Below, one piece after another: positions 1 to 6,245 of a stretch of DNA of 8,032 nt. This DNA comes from an uncultured Zetaproteobacteria bacterium (GTDB lineage Bacteria; Pseudomonadota; Zetaproteobacteria; Mariprofundales; Mariprofundaceae): assembly GCA_913056285.1 (NCBI GenBank), contig CAJXNE010000093.1:1-8032 (forward strand), read 5' to 3'. The notes under the pieces were generated by a model. It was not told where the DNA came from and did not search any database. It saw nothing but the letters and a program-made list of their open reading frames with translations. Position 1 is the first letter of the stretch, and every line of letters starts with the position of its first letter. The position numbers were made by a program, and so were the translations under genes.

Positions 1-218
1 AATATACATCCCCTATACAGAATTTCTTTCATTCATTGGAAGGAAAATATTCAGGGGCTATTTTTTCTCTTATGTTTATTTTGCTCTTTACATTTGTCTT
101 CAAATCAATGGTTCGCAGACAAGAAAATGCAAACAATGCAACCGTCGAATTTATCGCCGGTAGCGTACAAACATGTCTCATCATTTTGATGTTGATTATT
201 GTTTTGCAACTATTCTAG
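1..218 (+). CDS. C-terminal end of an unrecognised membrane protein (5' partial)
   Basis: The reading frame is open from the left edge (first complete codon at position 3) to a TAG stop at 216-218, so the start lies outside the window. A TTG at 36 is an internal candidate start, but no clear ribosome binding site precedes it and the frame continues upstream. The visible part has two strongly hydrophobic stretches, one around SLMFILLFTFVF and one at the very C-terminus (TCLIILMLIIVLQLF). A short polar loop with arginines and asparagines (VRRQENANNATVE) separates them. This suggests two membrane-spanning helices ending an inner-membrane protein. No family motif is recognisable. The region is AT-rich, like the neighbouring coiled-coil gene and unlike the suf genes. 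It converges on the suf side and has no evident functional link to it. Confidence 0.5.
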   Translation, partial: YTSPIQNFFHSLEGKYSGAIFSLMFILLFTFVFKSMVRRQENANNATVEFIAGSVQTCLIILMLIIVLQLF

Positions 219-219
219 A

Positions 220-260
220 ATAAATATTGTATGATCATTCCAATATTTATCATATTTTTT
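220..260 (+). terminator. AT-rich inverted repeat with T-run between convergent genes
   Basis: ATAAATATTG at 220-229 and CAATATTTAT at 241-250 form a perfect 10-bp inverted repeat with an 11-nt loop. Six T residues follow at 255-260. It starts just after the stop codon of the + strand gene and touches the stop codon of the convergent - strand gene. It therefore fits a rho-independent terminator for the + strand gene. The stem has only one G-C pair, so it would be weak. There is no T-run on the - strand side, so termination of the suf transcript here is less certain. Confidence 0.5.
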
Positions 261-753
261 CATCAGCATGTCTCATCATAAACTCATCTATAAATTCAAT
301 CTCATCTCCATTCTCAAAATGAGTACGTATTTCCTCTTCAATGGGGTCGCGACCGTTTGTTTGGGAATACATATTTACAAATTCCTCTATTTTGATATAG
401 GCAGTTTGCATTTTATTTTCATATTCAGCCTTCTTTCTTTGAGCATTGTCGATTTCATTCATTAACCTTTGTTTCATACTGCTTTCCTTTAAAACCATAT
501 CATTCTCTTTTTTGAATAAATCTTTTTCCTTTTCTATCAATTGTTCTTGTAATTCCACTAAATTGCCTTCTATTCTTTCTTCAATATCAATCGGTTCATT
601 TTCATTGTTTAGCAAATCCTTGTACCAATGATGACGATTTTCTTCAGCAGAAATGATTACATCGCAAATATCTGGACGTTTTAATTGCTTGAATTGTCGT
701 TTTCTTTCAGGGTCTTCTTCGTGCTCTTCGTGTCCTTCGTGGTGAGTCATCAT
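250..753 (-). CDS. Orphan coiled-coil protein, coupled to sufS
   Basis: This 167-residue protein matches no family that I recognise. Residues 1-14 (MMTHHEGHEEHEED) are a His/Glu-rich stretch encoded by a 9-nt periodic CACGAAG repeat. Residues 15-55 are charged and contain a lone cysteine (C30). About residues 57-125 are rich in Glu, Lys, Leu and Ile in a heptad-like pattern and should form a long coiled coil. The C-terminal 40 residues are acidic (EEEIRTHFENGD, IEFIDEFMMRHADE). There is no signal peptide or membrane segment, so it is probably cytoplasmic. The start ATG overlaps the sufS stop as ATGA, and a second in-frame ATG follows at once (748-750). No good Shine-Dalgarno precedes either, so translation may depend on coupling to sufS. 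Base composition is far more AT-rich than in the suf genes, which suggests separate origin. No role in Fe-S assembly can be claimed. Confidence 0.6.
   Translation of the reverse strand: MMTHHEGHEEHEEDPERKRQFKQLKRPDICDVIISAEENRHHWYKDLLNNENEPIDIEERIEGNLVELQEQLIEKEKDLFKKENDMVLKESSMKQRLMNEIDNAQRKKAEYENKMQTAYIKIEEFVNMYSQTNGRDPIEEEIRTHFENGDEIEFIDEFMMRHADEKI
717..742 (-). repeat. CACGAAG 9-nt periodic repeat (copy 1)
   Basis: Read on the - strand, CACGAAG occurs three times at exact 9-nt spacing (+ strand positions 735-741, 726-732 and 717-723), preceded by CACC. The same motif recurs in the sufD-sufS gap at 1989-2049. Here it lies inside the first codons of the coiled-coil gene and is read as HEG-HEE-HEE. 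Similar CCACGAAG-type runs are scattered through many bacterial genomes, from general knowledge; that was not checked here. Confidence 0.7.
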
Positions 754-1967
754 GCGAAAATCGCTTTTGCTTTTTCTAATGCCACGAATAACGCGTCCAC
801 TTCCGCTTCGGTGTTGTAGACCGAGAACGAGGCGCGCGCTGTGGCAGGCACCTGGAAAAATTGCATCACCGGCATAGCACAGTGGTGGCCGGCGCGAATG
901 GCCACGCCTTCACGGTCGACAATGGTGCCCAGATCGTGCGGATGCACCTGATCCAGTACGAATGACAGTACGCAGGCTTTTTCCGCCGCTGTGCCAATCT
1001 GGCGCAAGCCGTCAAAGGCTTGCGCTTTGGCGGTGGCATAAGCCAGCAATGCTTTTTCACGTTTTGCAATCGCATCAAAACCGATGGAATCAATATATTC
1101 GATGGCCTTGCCGAAGCCGATGGCGCCGGCGATATGCGGCGTACCCGCCTCGAATTTATAGGGGATATCGTTGTATTCGGTCTTTTCAAAGCTGACAGTG
1201 AGAATCATATCGCCGCCGCCCTGATACGGCGGCATGGATTGAAGAATAGCTTCCTTACCGATCAAGATGCCAATGCCGGTCGGGCCATACATTTTATGCG
1301 CGCTGGTAACATAGAAATCGCAATCCAGAGCTTGTACATCCACGGCCAGATGCGCCGCCGCCTGCGCACCATCCACCAATACTTTTGCACCCACGGCATG
1401 GGCTTTTTTGATTATAGTTTCAACCGGATTGATGGTGCCCAGCGCATTGGACATATGAACCACGCCCACCAGCCTGGTGCGCTCGGAAAGCAACGCCTCA
1501 AATGCATCCATGATCAGTTCACCGCGTTCATTGATTGGCGCAACTTTCAGTGTTGCGCCCACACGCTCGCACAGCATCTGCCATGGTACGATATTGGAAT
1601 GGTGCTCCATGTGCGTAATCAGGACTTCATCGCCTGCGCTGATATGCGCGCCGCCCCACGAAGCCGCGATCAGATTGATGGATTCGGTCGTGCCGCGCGT
1701 GAAAATCACTTCGCGTTTGTCGCGAGCATTAAAAAACGATGCAATGCGCTGGCGTGCAGCCTCGTAGTCAGCCGTGGCACGTTCGGAAAGCGCATGCACG
1801 CCGCGATGCACATTGGCGTTATCGCAAGCGTAGTAATGATTGATCGTATCAATCACGCACTGAGGTTTCTGCGTCGTCGCCGCATTATCCAGATAAGCCA
1901 GCGGTTTGCCGTATACTTGCTGATCCAGAATCGGGAAATCCCCGCGAATTTTCTCAATATCAAACAT
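750..1967 (-). CDS. sufS: SufS group II cysteine desulfurase
   Basis: PLP-dependent cysteine desulfurase (class V aminotransferase fold) that turns L-cysteine into L-alanine and holds the sulfur as an enzyme persulfide for Fe-S assembly. I start it at the ATG at 1967, giving 405 residues. An AGGA lies about 9 nt upstream of it, but only 3 nt upstream of the in-frame TTG at 1973, which is too close. Visible landmarks are the N-terminal DFPIL and YLDNAATTQKP, the RGTTESINL loop, and HMEHHSN with the PLP-stacking His122. Also present are DGAQ (Asp199, Gln202), SAHKMYGPTG with the PLP Schiff-base Lys225, RAGHHCA with catalytic Cys363, and Arg378 near the C-terminus. Spacing matches E. coli SufS (406 residues; His123, Lys226, Cys364, Arg379). 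It is the last recognisable suf gene. No SufE or SufU partner follows; an unrelated coiled-coil gene overlaps its stop codon. Confidence 0.97.
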   Translation of the reverse strand: MFDIEKIRGDFPILDQQVYGKPLAYLDNAATTQKPQCVIDTINHYYACDNANVHRGVHALSERATADYEAARQRIASFFNARDKREVIFTRGTTESINLIAASWGGAHISAGDEVLITHMEHHSNIVPWQMLCERVGATLKVAPINERGELIMDAFEALLSERTRLVGVVHMSNALGTINPVETIIKKAHAVGAKVLVDGAQAAAHLAVDVQALDCDFYVTSAHKMYGPTGIGILIGKEAILQSMPPYQGGGDMILTVSFEKTEYNDIPYKFEAGTPHIAGAIGFGKAIEYIDSIGFDAIAKREKALLAYATAKAQAFDGLRQIGTAAEKACVLSFVLDQVHPHDLGTIVDREGVAIRAGHHCAMPVMQFFQVPATARASFSVYNTEAEVDALFVALEKAKAIFA

Positions 1968-1985
1968 ATTCAAAAATCCTTTTAT
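1968..1985 (-). promoter_or_regulatory. sufS ribosome binding site fixing the start codon
   Basis: On the - strand the sequence before sufS reads AAAAGGATTTTTGAATATG. The AAGGA motif is well spaced for the ATG at 1967 and too close to the TTG at 1973. This supports the shorter 405-residue form. Confidence 0.65.
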
Positions 1986-1988
1986 TTA

Positions 1989-2049
1989 CCACGAAAATAA
2001 CGAAGGAAAACCTTTACAGTATTTCTTCGTGGACTTCGTAATTTCGTGG
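1989..2049 (-). repeat. CACGAAG repeat forming a long hairpin in the sufD-sufS gap (copy 2)
   Basis: The only sizeable gap inside the suf operon (91 nt, 1968-2058) is largely filled by an imperfect inverted repeat. The arm at 1989-2005 (CCACGAAAATAACGAAG) pairs with 2034-2049 (CTTCGTAATTTCGTGG), with one mismatch and one bulge and a loop of about 28 nt. Read on the - strand, the first arm continues into another CACGAAG unit (CCACGAAGAAA), so it resembles the repeat at 717-742. In the mRNA it would fold into a stem immediately upstream of the sufS ribosome binding site. No T-run follows the stem in the transcript, so it does not look like a terminator. It could protect or expose mRNA ends, or tune sufS relative to sufBCD. 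Confidence 0.7.
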
Positions 2050-2058
2050 TGAAACTGA

Positions 2059-3348
2059 TCACTCCAGAAACCCTTCCAGGTCGCTCATATTCGGCAATTT
2101 GGAAAAGGCTGCTTGTTCGATGAAGCGGCGGATCAGCTTGCTGTCCATGCCAACCAGAACCTCGTCGGCAAAGGCAAAGGTGAGTAGCTGGCGTGCTTCT
2201 TCTTCAGACAGTCCACGTGATTTCAGGTAAAATAACTGATCCTCATCCAACTGCCCGACAGTCACACCGTGGGCGCATTTGACATCGTCGTTATATATTT
2301 CCAGTTCCGGCTTGGTGTCTATTTCAGCATTTCTGGACAATAACAGATTGCCATTGGATTGAGCCGAGTCGGTTTTGACAGCACCTTCGGCTACCACGAT
2401 CTTGCCATTGAATACGGCGTGAGCGCGGCCATCAAGCACGGTCCGATAGCTTTCGCGGCTGCGGCAGTACGGTGCGTTATGATCGATACGGGTATGATGG
2501 TCGATATGCTGGCGACCGGATGCCACAAACAGGCCGTTCAAATCGCATGATGCGCCGGTTTCGGCCAGGTTGACTACAATATCGGCACGCGATAATGATG
2601 CGCCGAGTTCCACTGCATGCAGCGTATAGCGGCTGTTGCCGGCCTGCTTTACCTCGACACGTCCAATATGAAACTGTTTCGTACCTTCCATCTGCAAACG
2701 ATAATGTGTCAACCCGGCGTTATCAGCCAGTCGCAGGTAGGTGGCAATATTGTTCAGCCCGGCTGAGTTGCTGTCGCCTCCGACAAAATGCTCAATCAAT
2801 GTGGCTTCAGCGCCTTGTCCCAGCATCAGACCATTCAATATATGCGACGTACTGTTACCGATATGCACCATATACAATGGTTTATCGAGTTTGACGTTTG
2901 CCCCGATACAGGCGCACAGGCCATCTGAGGCCAGCGCGCTGTTGGCTGCCAGAAAACCGTTAAAAAGCGGGGCGGATTCATCCAATCTGAACAGGCAATG
3001 CGAGCGCTCATCCGCATCATCCGCCAGCAATGCCGATAGCGATTGCAGTGTAACGCCTTCCGGAATATCGGATTGCTCAGGTAAAAATTCGCCGCCCACA
3101 AAGACGATGCGATAGGCATCCAACCCTTCTATACCGGAGAAATCCGTCTCAGAAAGTTCGGATGGTGTCGGCGACCACCATGCTTCGCCCAGGGTGGCGG
3201 AGATGCGTGAAATATCAGTATATTTCCAGTCCTCATCACGCCGTCCCGGCAGCCCCGTGCGCGCAAAAACCTCGGCTGCCTGCGCTCTCAGAGTCTGCAC
3301 GCCGGCATCACCGGGTAGCGCCGCAGTATTCAGTGCCATATCGCTCAT
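2059..3348 (-). CDS. sufD: SufD Fe-S scaffold subunit
   Basis: SufD is the beta-helical partner of SufB in the SufBC2D scaffold and is needed for iron entry and full cluster assembly. The 429-residue product has the SufD N-terminal signature LPGRRDEDWKYTDIS (about residues 33-47). A diverged beta-helix middle follows, then the C-terminal SufB/SufD core domain. Within the core, NDDVKCAHGVTVGQLDEDQLFYL (in pieces, residues 353-375) carries Cys358 and His360, the same numbers as the E. coli SufD residues placed at the SufB-SufD cluster site. The C-terminal SRGLSEEEARQLLTFAFADEV (starting at residue 377) is the helical SufC-binding part. The ATG at 3348 overlaps the sufC stop as ATGA, so translation is coupled to sufC. 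Length and motifs are normal, with no sign of damage. Confidence 0.96.
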   Translation of the reverse strand: MSDMALNTAALPGDAGVQTLRAQAAEVFARTGLPGRRDEDWKYTDISRISATLGEAWWSPTPSELSETDFSGIEGLDAYRIVFVGGEFLPEQSDIPEGVTLQSLSALLADDADERSHCLFRLDESAPLFNGFLAANSALASDGLCACIGANVKLDKPLYMVHIGNSTSHILNGLMLGQGAEATLIEHFVGGDSNSAGLNNIATYLRLADNAGLTHYRLQMEGTKQFHIGRVEVKQAGNSRYTLHAVELGASLSRADIVVNLAETGASCDLNGLFVASGRQHIDHHTRIDHNAPYCRSRESYRTVLDGRAHAVFNGKIVVAEGAVKTDSAQSNGNLLLSRNAEIDTKPELEIYNDDVKCAHGVTVGQLDEDQLFYLKSRGLSEEEARQLLTFAFADEVLVGMDSKLIRRFIEQAAFSKLPNMSDLEGFLE

Positions 3349-4106
3349 GCGGCGGCCTGTTCAGCTTCGACTTTTACCCAGTCATAGCCGCGCTCTTCCA
3401 GTTCGAGGGCCAGATGTTTGTCTCCGGATTTGAGGATTTGGCCATCCGCCAGTACATGCACAAAATCCGGCTCAATATAATCCAGCAAACGCTGGTAATG
3501 GGTGACCATGACAATGGATCGTTCAGCGTTGCGCAGCGCATTCACGCCCTGTGCCACAATTCTCAAAGCATCAATATCCAGTCCTGAATCGGTTTCATCG
3601 AGCAACGCCAGCGACGGTTCCAGCACTGCCATTTGAAAAATCTCATTGCGTTTTTTCTCGCCACCTGAAAATCCTTCGTTCACACCGCGCGATAAAAACG
3701 ACTGATCCAGTTCCACCAGCTTGGCTTTGGCTTTGACCAGTTGCATGAAATCCATGGCGTCGAGTTCCTGCTCGCCCTGATGCTTGCGCTTGGCATTGAC
3801 ACCGGCCTTGAGCATATAGGTGTTGTTCACGCCGGGTATTTCCACCGGATACTGAAAGGCCAGAAAGACGCCTTCCCAAGCGCGCTCTTCCGGTTTCATG
3901 GCCAGCAAATCCTTGCCATGATAAGTCACCGAACCTGCCGTGACCTCATACCCATCGCGTCCGGCAATCACGTTGGAGAGGGTGGACTTGCCAGAGCCAT
4001 TCGGCCCCATAATGGCATGCACTTCGCCCGCCCCAATCGTCAGATTGATGCCTTTCAGAATCTCTTTGCCCGCTACCGAAGCATGTAACTGTTCTATTCT
4101 CAACAT
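3345..4106 (-). CDS. sufC: SufC ATPase of the SUF scaffold
   Basis: Cytoplasmic ABC-type ATPase that dimerises on SufB and SufD; its ATP-driven movement opens the scaffold for cluster building. It has 253 residues (E. coli SufC has 248). All ABC motifs are intact. Walker A is GPNGSGKST (34-42, Lys40), the Q-loop glutamine is Gln85 in AFQYPVEIPG, and the signature is FSGGEKKRNE (from 146). Walker B LALLDE ends in catalytic Glu171, the D-loop is SGLD (174-177), and the H-loop is His203 in VTHYQRLL. Lys40, Glu171 and His203 have the same numbers as in E. coli SufC. The ATG at 4106 is preceded by AGGAAAG at a suitable distance. The gene starts 18 nt after the sufB stop, and its own stop overlaps the sufD start. 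Confidence 0.97.
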   Translation of the reverse strand: MLRIEQLHASVAGKEILKGINLTIGAGEVHAIMGPNGSGKSTLSNVIAGRDGYEVTAGSVTYHGKDLLAMKPEERAWEGVFLAFQYPVEIPGVNNTYMLKAGVNAKRKHQGEQELDAMDFMQLVKAKAKLVELDQSFLSRGVNEGFSGGEKKRNEIFQMAVLEPSLALLDETDSGLDIDALRIVAQGVNALRNAERSIVMVTHYQRLLDYIEPDFVHVLADGQILKSGDKHLALELEERGYDWVKVEAEQAAA

Positions 4107-4124
4107 ATCTATTGCTTTCCTTTT

Positions 4125-5603
4125 TTATCCCACTGCGCCTTCGAGAGAGACTTCCATCAATCGATTAGCTTCTACGGCGAATTCCATGGGAAGTTCGTTG
4201 AACACATCCTTGCAGAAGCCGTTGACGATCATATTCACCGCATCTTCTTCCGAGATGCCCCGGCTCTGGCAGTAAAATAACTGATCTTCACCGATTTTCG
4301 AGGTGGTCGCTTCATGTTCCATGGTGGCGGACGGGTTTTTTACTTCCACATACGGGAAGGTATGCGCGCCGCAGGTGTCACCAATCAATAACGAATCGCA
4401 CTGGGTATAATTACGAGCGTCTTCCGCCCCCTTGCCGATTTTCACCAGCCCGCGATATGCCTGCTGGCCGTGACCGGCGGCAATGCCCTTGGATACAATC
4501 GTGCTTTTGGTGCGTTTGCCGAGATGAATCATTTTGGTTCCGGTATCGGCTTCCTGACGCATTTTGGTCAACGCAACCGAATAGAACTCACCCACCGAAT
4601 CATCGCCGCGCAGGATGCAACTCGGATATTTCCAGGTGATTGCACTACCCGTTTCCACCTGTGTCCAGCTCACTTTGGCTCGGTCGCCCCGGCAATCGGC
4701 TCGTTTGGTGACGAAATTATAAATGCCGCCCACACCATTCTCATCGCCCGGATACCAGTTTTGCACGGTGGAATATTTAATCTGCGCATCATCCAGCGCC
4801 ACCAGCTCCACCACCGCCGCATGCAATTGGTTTTCATCGCGCTGGGGTGCTGTGCACCCTTCGAGATAAGAGACATACGCGCCTTCATCGGCAATAATCA
4901 GCGTGCGTTCGAACTGGCCGGTATTCATCGCATTGATGCGGAAATAGGTGGATAACTCCATCGGGCAACGCACGCCCCTGGGGATATAGACGAACGAACC
5001 ATCGGTAAACACGGCAGAATTCAGTGCCGCATAAAAATTATCGCTTGTCGGCACCACAGATCCCATATATTGCTGCACCAATTCGGGATATTCGCGTACA
5101 GCTTCGGAAATCGGGCAGAAAATCACGCCGGCTTCTTTCAGCTTGCCCTTGAACGTGGTGGCGACGGATACAGAATCAAATACGGCATCAACAGCCACGC
5201 CAGCCAGCATCTCCTGTTCGCGCAACGGAATGCCCAGCTTCTCATACGTTTCCACTAATTTAGGATCGACTTCATCCAGACTCTTGGGGCCATCGTCTTT
5301 TGATTTCGGGGCGGAGAAATAGGAAATAGCCTGAAAATCAATCGGTTGATAATTTACATGCGCCCAGTGCGGCTCGGTCATGGTCAGCCAGTGTCGGAAC
5401 GCTTCCAGTCGCCAGTTCAGCAACCATTCCGGCTCATTCTTTTTGGCCGAGATATGACGAATGACATCCTCGTTCAGGCCGGGTGGCAGGGTATCGGCTT
5501 CAATATCGGTGACGAAGCCAGTTTCATATTCCTGATTGGCGAATTCTTCGGGCTTTATGTCCGGGTTGTTTGCTTGCCGGGAGGTCTGTTTTAAGTTATT
5601 CAT
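4125..5603 (-). CDS. sufB: SufB Fe-S scaffold subunit
   Basis: SufB is the main scaffold protein, taking sulfur from the desulfurase system and forming the nascent cluster with SufD and SufC. The product has 492 residues (E. coli SufB has 495) and is intact. The N-terminal part contains EPEWLLNWRLEAFRHW (59-71 region) and YFSAPK. The beta-helix core carries YIPRGVRCPMELSTYFRIN (from residue 206) and LEGCTAPQRDENQLHAAVVEL with Cys250, the likely sulfur-entry cysteine (Cys254 in E. coli). Next comes RNYTQCDSLLIGDTCGAHTFPY with Cys402, equivalent to E. coli Cys405. HEATTSKIGEDQLFYCQSRG follows with His430 and Glu431 (E. coli Glu434). The ATG at 5603 overlaps the stop of the Rrf2 regulator as ATGA, which makes regulator and scaffold one transcription and translation unit. 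Confidence 0.98.
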   Translation of the reverse strand: MNNLKQTSRQANNPDIKPEEFANQEYETGFVTDIEADTLPPGLNEDVIRHISAKKNEPEWLLNWRLEAFRHWLTMTEPHWAHVNYQPIDFQAISYFSAPKSKDDGPKSLDEVDPKLVETYEKLGIPLREQEMLAGVAVDAVFDSVSVATTFKGKLKEAGVIFCPISEAVREYPELVQQYMGSVVPTSDNFYAALNSAVFTDGSFVYIPRGVRCPMELSTYFRINAMNTGQFERTLIIADEGAYVSYLEGCTAPQRDENQLHAAVVELVALDDAQIKYSTVQNWYPGDENGVGGIYNFVTKRADCRGDRAKVSWTQVETGSAITWKYPSCILRGDDSVGEFYSVALTKMRQEADTGTKMIHLGKRTKSTIVSKGIAAGHGQQAYRGLVKIGKGAEDARNYTQCDSLLIGDTCGAHTFPYVEVKNPSATMEHEATTSKIGEDQLFYCQSRGISEEDAVNMIVNGFCKDVFNELPMEFAVEANRLMEVSLEGAVG

Positions 5604-6061
5604 GATTGGGCCCTCGCAATGGAGATACCGCGTTGTAGGCGGAAAACCGGGACAAAATCCTGCTCGGCCATATCAGCCAGTGAAATGTCTTGTAAGGCCT
5701 GACGCACCGCATGATTGATGCGTTTCCAGTTGTTGCTGGTTGAGCACACATCATGCTGATCGCAGGCGCCGCCATCATCGAGATTGCATTCTGTCAGTGC
5801 AATCGAGCCTTCAAATACATTAATGACATCGCGCACATTTATCTCGCTGGCCGCACGCGTCAGGCGGTAGCCGCCATGTGCCCCGCGAATCGAATCGAGC
5901 ATACCTTCATGCAACAGCATTTGCAGAATCTTGCTGACTGTTGGCATTGGAATGTGGGTAATCTCGGCCATTTCAGCCGCAGAAAAACGCCCCTGCCCGG
6001 ATGCAGCCATACGCGTCATCAGCAGAATTCCGTAATCCGTCAATTTGGTTAACCTGAGCAT
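5600..6061 (-). CDS. Rrf2-family SUF operon regulator
   Basis: DNA-binding regulator of the Rrf2/IscR family, of the subgroup that heads suf operons (the TIGR02944-type SUF regulator, typically starting MLRLTKLTDYG). I choose the ATG at 6061 (153 residues) over the in-frame GTG at 6067. AGAGGT sits about 4 nt before the ATG but abuts the GTG, and the family begins at this methionine. A winged helix-turn-helix spans about residues 25-66 (AAEMAEITHIPMPTVSKIL, then the wing GAHGGYRL). Cys92, Cys100 and Cys106 (C-x7-C-x5-C) resemble the IscR cluster ligands (C-x5-C-x5-C at 92, 98 and 104). It therefore probably binds an Fe-S cluster and senses cluster supply. As first gene of the operon it would be autoregulated, likely through the palindrome at 6119-6136. 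Confidence 0.93.
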   Translation of the reverse strand: MLRLTKLTDYGILLMTRMAASGQGRFSAAEMAEITHIPMPTVSKILQMLLHEGMLDSIRGAHGGYRLTRAASEINVRDVINVFEGSIALTECNLDDGGACDQHDVCSTSNNWKRINHAVRQALQDISLADMAEQDFVPVFRLQRGISIARAQS

Positions 6062-6111
6062 GGCCACCTCTGGCGGAGCAATTACAACATCACTCCAATC
6101 TAAAGGCGACC

Positions 6112-6140
6112 ATTCTAGTCCGGTTTGGAATCCGGAACAA
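6112..6140 (-). promoter_or_regulatory. Predicted sigma-70 promoter of the suf operon
   Basis: On the - strand, TTGTTC (6135-6140) and TAGAAT (6112-6117) are separated by exactly 17 bp. They give a -35/-10 pair with a predicted start near 6105 and a leader of about 44 nt before the rrf2 ATG at 6061. The AGAGGT ribosome binding site lies at the end of that leader. It is the best-matching promoter found on this strand of the divergent region. Confidence 0.6.
6119..6136. promoter_or_regulatory. Palindromic candidate operator inside the suf promoter spacer
   Basis: TCCGGTTTGGAATCCGGA is an 18-bp imperfect palindrome. The outer 5 bp (TCCGG/CCGGA) and the inner TT/AA pairs match, while position 6 and the central two bases do not. 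It fills the spacer between the predicted -35 and -10 of the suf promoter, so a bound dimer would block RNA polymerase. The natural candidate binder is the Rrf2 protein encoded just downstream. Confidence 0.55.
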
Positions 6141-6199
6141 TACAGTACAGATTATGGTTATTATCCCGATGTCTGAAACTCGTATTGATTGGCCCATTA

Positions 6200-6219
6200 A
6201 TATTCGCTATTGCTAATAT
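6200..6219. promoter_or_regulatory. Palindromic candidate operator for the ArsR-family repressor
   Basis: ATATTCGCTATTGCTAATAT is a 20-bp imperfect palindrome: arms ATATT/AATAT and GC/GC match, with one mismatched pair and a TATT centre. It covers the -35 of the predicted ArsR promoter. A second, looser inverted repeat shares its left arm: ATATTCG (6200-6206) with CGAATAT (6229-6235), the latter overlapping the -10. AT-rich palindromes of this kind are typical ArsR-family targets, so autorepression is likely. Confidence 0.5.
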
Positions 6220-6238
6220 AATAGAAGTCGAATATAAT
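6210..6238 (+). promoter_or_regulatory. Predicted promoter of the arsR-tolC-lipoprotein operon
   Basis: TTGCTA (6210-6215) and a perfect TATAAT (6233-6238) are spaced by 17 bp. The expected transcription start is about 6245, one base before the ATG at 6246, so the message would be essentially leaderless. Another TATAAT at 6217-6222 has no good -35 (CCATTA at 17 bp) but could serve as an alternative, giving a leader of about 17 nt. Confidence 0.6.
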
Positions 6239-6245
6239 CCGCGTT

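Noticed and set aside
268..631. Two short + strand frames rich in Phe, Ser and Leu opposite the coiled-coil gene
   Set aside because: Their apparent hydrophobicity comes from reading the complement of Lys/Glu codons in AT-rich DNA. The opposite-strand frame is longer and has coherent coiled-coil character.
717..742. CACGAAG units considered as a CRISPR array
   Set aside because: The units are 7 nt at 9-nt period, far too short for CRISPR repeats and spacers, and no cas gene is present.
1020..2000. Long + strand open frame of 326 codons opposite sufS
   Set aside because: It lies wholly antisense to a fully conserved sufS with all catalytic residues. Its translation is Arg/His/Ile-rich with no recognisable domain, which is typical of a shadow frame in GC-balanced DNA.
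1989..2049. The sufD-sufS hairpin considered as a rho-independent terminator
   Set aside because: In the transcript direction the stem is followed by UAAAUAAAAGG, not a U-run, and sufS begins immediately after with a good ribosome binding site.
3162..3587. + strand open frames opposite sufD and sufC (also 2741-3115, 3741-4088 and 3940-4275)
   Set aside because: They are antisense to intact scaffold genes, with no ribosome binding sites or family motifs.
6062..6067. GTG at 6067 as start of the Rrf2 regulator
   Set aside because: The AGAGGT motif abuts this codon, leaving no spacing, and family members start at the MLRLTKLTDYG methionine encoded at 6061.
6141..6199. Possible riboswitch, small RNA or tRNA in the divergent region
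   Set aside because: Only short direct repeats (ACAG-T-ACAG at 6142-6150) and AT-rich sequence are visible. I found no stable fold or conserved RNA motif.
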